A DNA stretch of 64,000 nt from Paraplanobispora siamensis (lineage in GTDB: Bacteria; Actinomycetota; Actinomycetes; Streptosporangiales; Streptosporangiaceae). The stretch covers positions 248,001-312,000 of the forward strand of contig NZ_BOOJ01000012.1 in assembly GCF_016863175.1 (NCBI RefSeq), in the 5' to 3' direction. Below the pieces are notes generated by a model that worked only from the letters and a program-made list of their open reading frames with translations, made no database searches and was not told the DNA's origin. The translations under genes and the position numbers were made by a program. Below are positions 62,377 to 64,000 of this stretch, piece by piece. Every line of letters starts with the position of its first letter. Position 1 is the first letter of the stretch.

Positions 62377-63897
62377 ATGACCATGGTGGATGTCGGGCAG
62401 GCCGCGGAACGCGGGCGTGAGGTCTCCTCCCGGGTCTCGCAGGAGGGCGCGGGCTGGGACTGCGTCGAGATGGGCACGTTCAAGGACCTGCGGCCCAACA
62501 CGGAGTCGTTCTCCTGGCTCAACCCGCGCACGCTCTGGAGGTCGCGCAACGAGATCCTCGCCGCGCTGTTCGGGGACCCGTCGGGCCAGGTCAGGGCGCG
62601 CTGGGTGGGCTCGCAGCGCGACCGGGGCGTCGACCCGTCCTTCCGGATCCCGATGAGCGTCGGCCCGGAGTTCTCCTTCCTGGTCCTGGGGGACACCGGC
62701 GAGGGCGACGCCTCGCAGTACGCCGTGGTCCCCGGCATGCTCAGGATCGGCGAGGGGACGGACTTCGCGGTCATCGCCAGCGACGTGATCTACCCCACCG
62801 GCTCCGGCAACGAGTACGAGGACAAGTTCTTCCGCCCCTATCAGAACTACCGGGCGCCGATCTACGCCGTCCCCGGCAACCACGACTGGTACGACGGGCT
62901 CGGCGGCTTCATGCGGGTCTTCTGCGACGCCCGCGCGCTCGCGGCCCGGAGAGAGGGCTTCAAGCTGTCGCCCTCCGGGCTGCGCGGGCTGCTCTGGCGC
63001 AAACCGGAGAAGATCGACGAGGGCCGGCTGGCCAGGGCGCGCGAGCGCCGGGCGCTGCCCGGGCAGCAGGCCACCCAGCCGGGGCCGTACTGGGCGATGG
63101 AGACCCCGACGCTGCTCATCGTGGGGGTCGACACCGGCATCCGCGGCGAGCTGGACCGCGAGCAGGCCAACTGGCTCAGGGAGGTCTCGCGTGACCCCCG
63201 GCCCAAGATGCTGATCACCGGTAAGCCGATCTACACCCGCAACGAGTACAAGCCGTCGAAGCTGGAGGGCGGCGGCACGATCGACGACATCGTGCGCGAC
63301 CCCCTGCACAACTACGTCGCGGTCATCGGCGGGGACGTGCACAACTACCAGCGCTTCCCGGTCAAGGTCGGCGAGCGGGCGATCCAGTACATCGTGGCGG
63401 GCGGGTCCGGGGCCTTCACCCACGCCACCCACACGACGCCCAGGATCACGGTCGGCGGCGTGCACGAGGACGACTACAAGTGCTATCCGCTGCGCGGCGA
63501 CTCGCTGTCGCTCTACAGCAAGCTCTACAGCGAGCGGCTCCGCATGCGCTGGCTCTATCTCACACCGGACGAGGCCATGTGCCTGATGTCCGGCTACATC
63601 GGCAACACCCCGCCGCGGCCGATCGACGGGGTGAAGATCACCCGGCGGATGCGGTGGGCGGCGCGCTGGCTCGGCGCCATGCCGCTGCCGCTGCCGATCC
63701 GGCTGCCCGTGGAGAAGGTCTTCCACCGGTACGTGTCGGAGCTGTCCGATTGGGACGACCCGCCGTTCTTCAAGAGCTTCCTGCACGTCTCGGTCACCCC
63801 GGACGCCCTGCGGATCCGCTGCTTCGCCGCCACCGGCTGCCTGCCCCAGGAGCTCGAACCCCCGCTCGAAGACGAGGTCTCCATCCCGCTCGCCTGA
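62377..63897 (+). CDS. Metallophosphoesterase
   Basis: The 506-residue protein has the binuclear-metal phosphoesterase motifs: FLVLGDTGEGDAS (Asp), the conserved IYAVPGNHDWYDG and AVIGGDVHNYQRF (His). The middle contains a long insertion and the end a family-specific domain of about 150 residues. No signal peptide is visible. It follows the kinase gene by 58 bp in the same direction; whether it acts on proteins or small phosphoesters is unknown. ATG codons at 62377 and 62383 are both possible starts. Confidence 0.87.
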   Translation: MTMVDVGQAAERGREVSSRVSQEGAGWDCVEMGTFKDLRPNTESFSWLNPRTLWRSRNEILAALFGDPSGQVRARWVGSQRDRGVDPSFRIPMSVGPEFSFLVLGDTGEGDASQYAVVPGMLRIGEGTDFAVIASDVIYPTGSGNEYEDKFFRPYQNYRAPIYAVPGNHDWYDGLGGFMRVFCDARALAARREGFKLSPSGLRGLLWRKPEKIDEGRLARARERRALPGQQATQPGPYWAMETPTLLIVGVDTGIRGELDREQANWLREVSRDPRPKMLITGKPIYTRNEYKPSKLEGGGTIDDIVRDPLHNYVAVIGGDVHNYQRFPVKVGERAIQYIVAGGSGAFTHATHTTPRITVGGVHEDDYKCYPLRGDSLSLYSKLYSERLRMRWLYLTPDEAMCLMSGYIGNTPPRPIDGVKITRRMRWAARWLGAMPLPLPIRLPVEKVFHRYVSELSDWDDPPFFKSFLHVSVTPDALRIRCFAATGCLPQELEPPLEDEVSIPLA

Positions 63898-63945
63898 TCG
63901 AATCGCCTGATCGGAAACGTCGGTGGCGCGTGGCACGCTGGAGGC

Positions 63946-64000
63946 GTGAACGTCGTGGTCGTGCCGGGAGCCGAGGGCGGCGGCCTGCTGCGTCCCGAGG
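63946..64000 (+). CDS. Start of a further gene, cut by the window end
   Basis: The GTG at 63946 opens a frame MNVVVVPGAEGGGLLRPE that runs off the end of the window, with a weak GGAGG upstream. Too little is present to name a family. Confidence 0.4.
   Translation, partial: MNVVVVPGAEGGGLLRPE

Overview
The window is 64 kb of very GC-rich DNA with strong G/C third positions, many GTG starts, 4-bp GTGA/ATGA gene overlaps, a WhiB-family protein, an AfsR/SARP-type regulator, a class F-like sortase, HemQ-type heme synthesis, an APS-reductase CysH and a ZTP riboswitch before glyA. Together these indicate a filamentous actinomycete chromosome. The gene order RNase D, DUF3000, hemE, DUF4349, hemY, hemQ, msrB resembles that of streptomycetes and relatives. 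A family such as Streptosporangiaceae is my inference and is not proven by the sequence. I see no rRNA, tRNA, CRISPR array, insertion sequence, prophage or replication origin.

Layout, left to right. 0.15-6.3 kb: an APC amino-acid permease overlapping a convergent membrane acyltransferase, then a fadA-fadB beta-oxidation operon. 6.5-12.4 kb: a LacI regulator with an autoregulatory-looking operator, and a large SARP/AfsR-like ATPase regulator overlapping a cytochrome P450, which overlaps its ferredoxin. 12.5-15.7 kb: a tightly coupled three-gene catabolic operon (Gfo/Idh/MocA oxidoreductase, DUF993 aldolase-like protein, TIM-barrel isomerase) behind a perfect LacI-type operator. 15.9-20.7 kb: a potassium channel, a small membrane protein, a ROK regulator divergent from a HAD phosphatase, and a membrane protein. 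20.7-29.2 kb: RNase D, DUF3000, zinc-ribbon protein, hemE, DUF4349 lipoprotein, hemY, hemQ, a secreted protein, a 32-residue CxxC microprotein and msrB.

29.7-38.9 kb: a cell-wall-type surface protein with its sortase, a TetR regulator, a GH64 beta-1,3-glucanase behind two operator palindromes 53 bp apart, a fused acyl-CoA dehydrogenase, an aldehyde dehydrogenase, two small membrane proteins and a RibD-C reductase. 38.9-44.4 kb: glgX, an OsmC protein, an ankyrin/HEAT-type protein, a DUF1707 protein and an apparent ECF-sigma remnant. 44.4-48.2 kb: a sulfur-assimilation operon (sir, zinc ribbon, cysH, CbiX-type chelatase) preceded by a leader peptide with two Cys codons. 48.2-54.5 kb: a cysteine-rich small protein, a BrkB-type membrane protein, a ZTP riboswitch with glyA, rsgA, a phosphoribosyltransferase, whiB and an iron-box-controlled sucrase/ferredoxin-like protein. 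54.5-64 kb: glpD with a TetR gene divergent from an AGPS-like flavoprotein, an MSMEG_6728-type protein, a thioesterase/alcohol dehydrogenase pair, a Ser/Thr kinase, a metallophosphoesterase and the first codons of one more gene.

Most genes are ordinary core or near-core actinomycete functions. The most informative content is regulatory: several matched operators, a ZTP riboswitch, a cysteine-type leader peptide, an iron box, and a recurring arrangement of a -10-like hexamer 5-8 nt before the start codon that predicts leaderless transcripts. The best candidates for undescribed biology are the LacI-operator/DUF993 operon, the SARP-P450-ferredoxin unit with its odd N-terminal extension, the TetR-controlled glpD/AGPS-like pair and the sortase-substrate pair.
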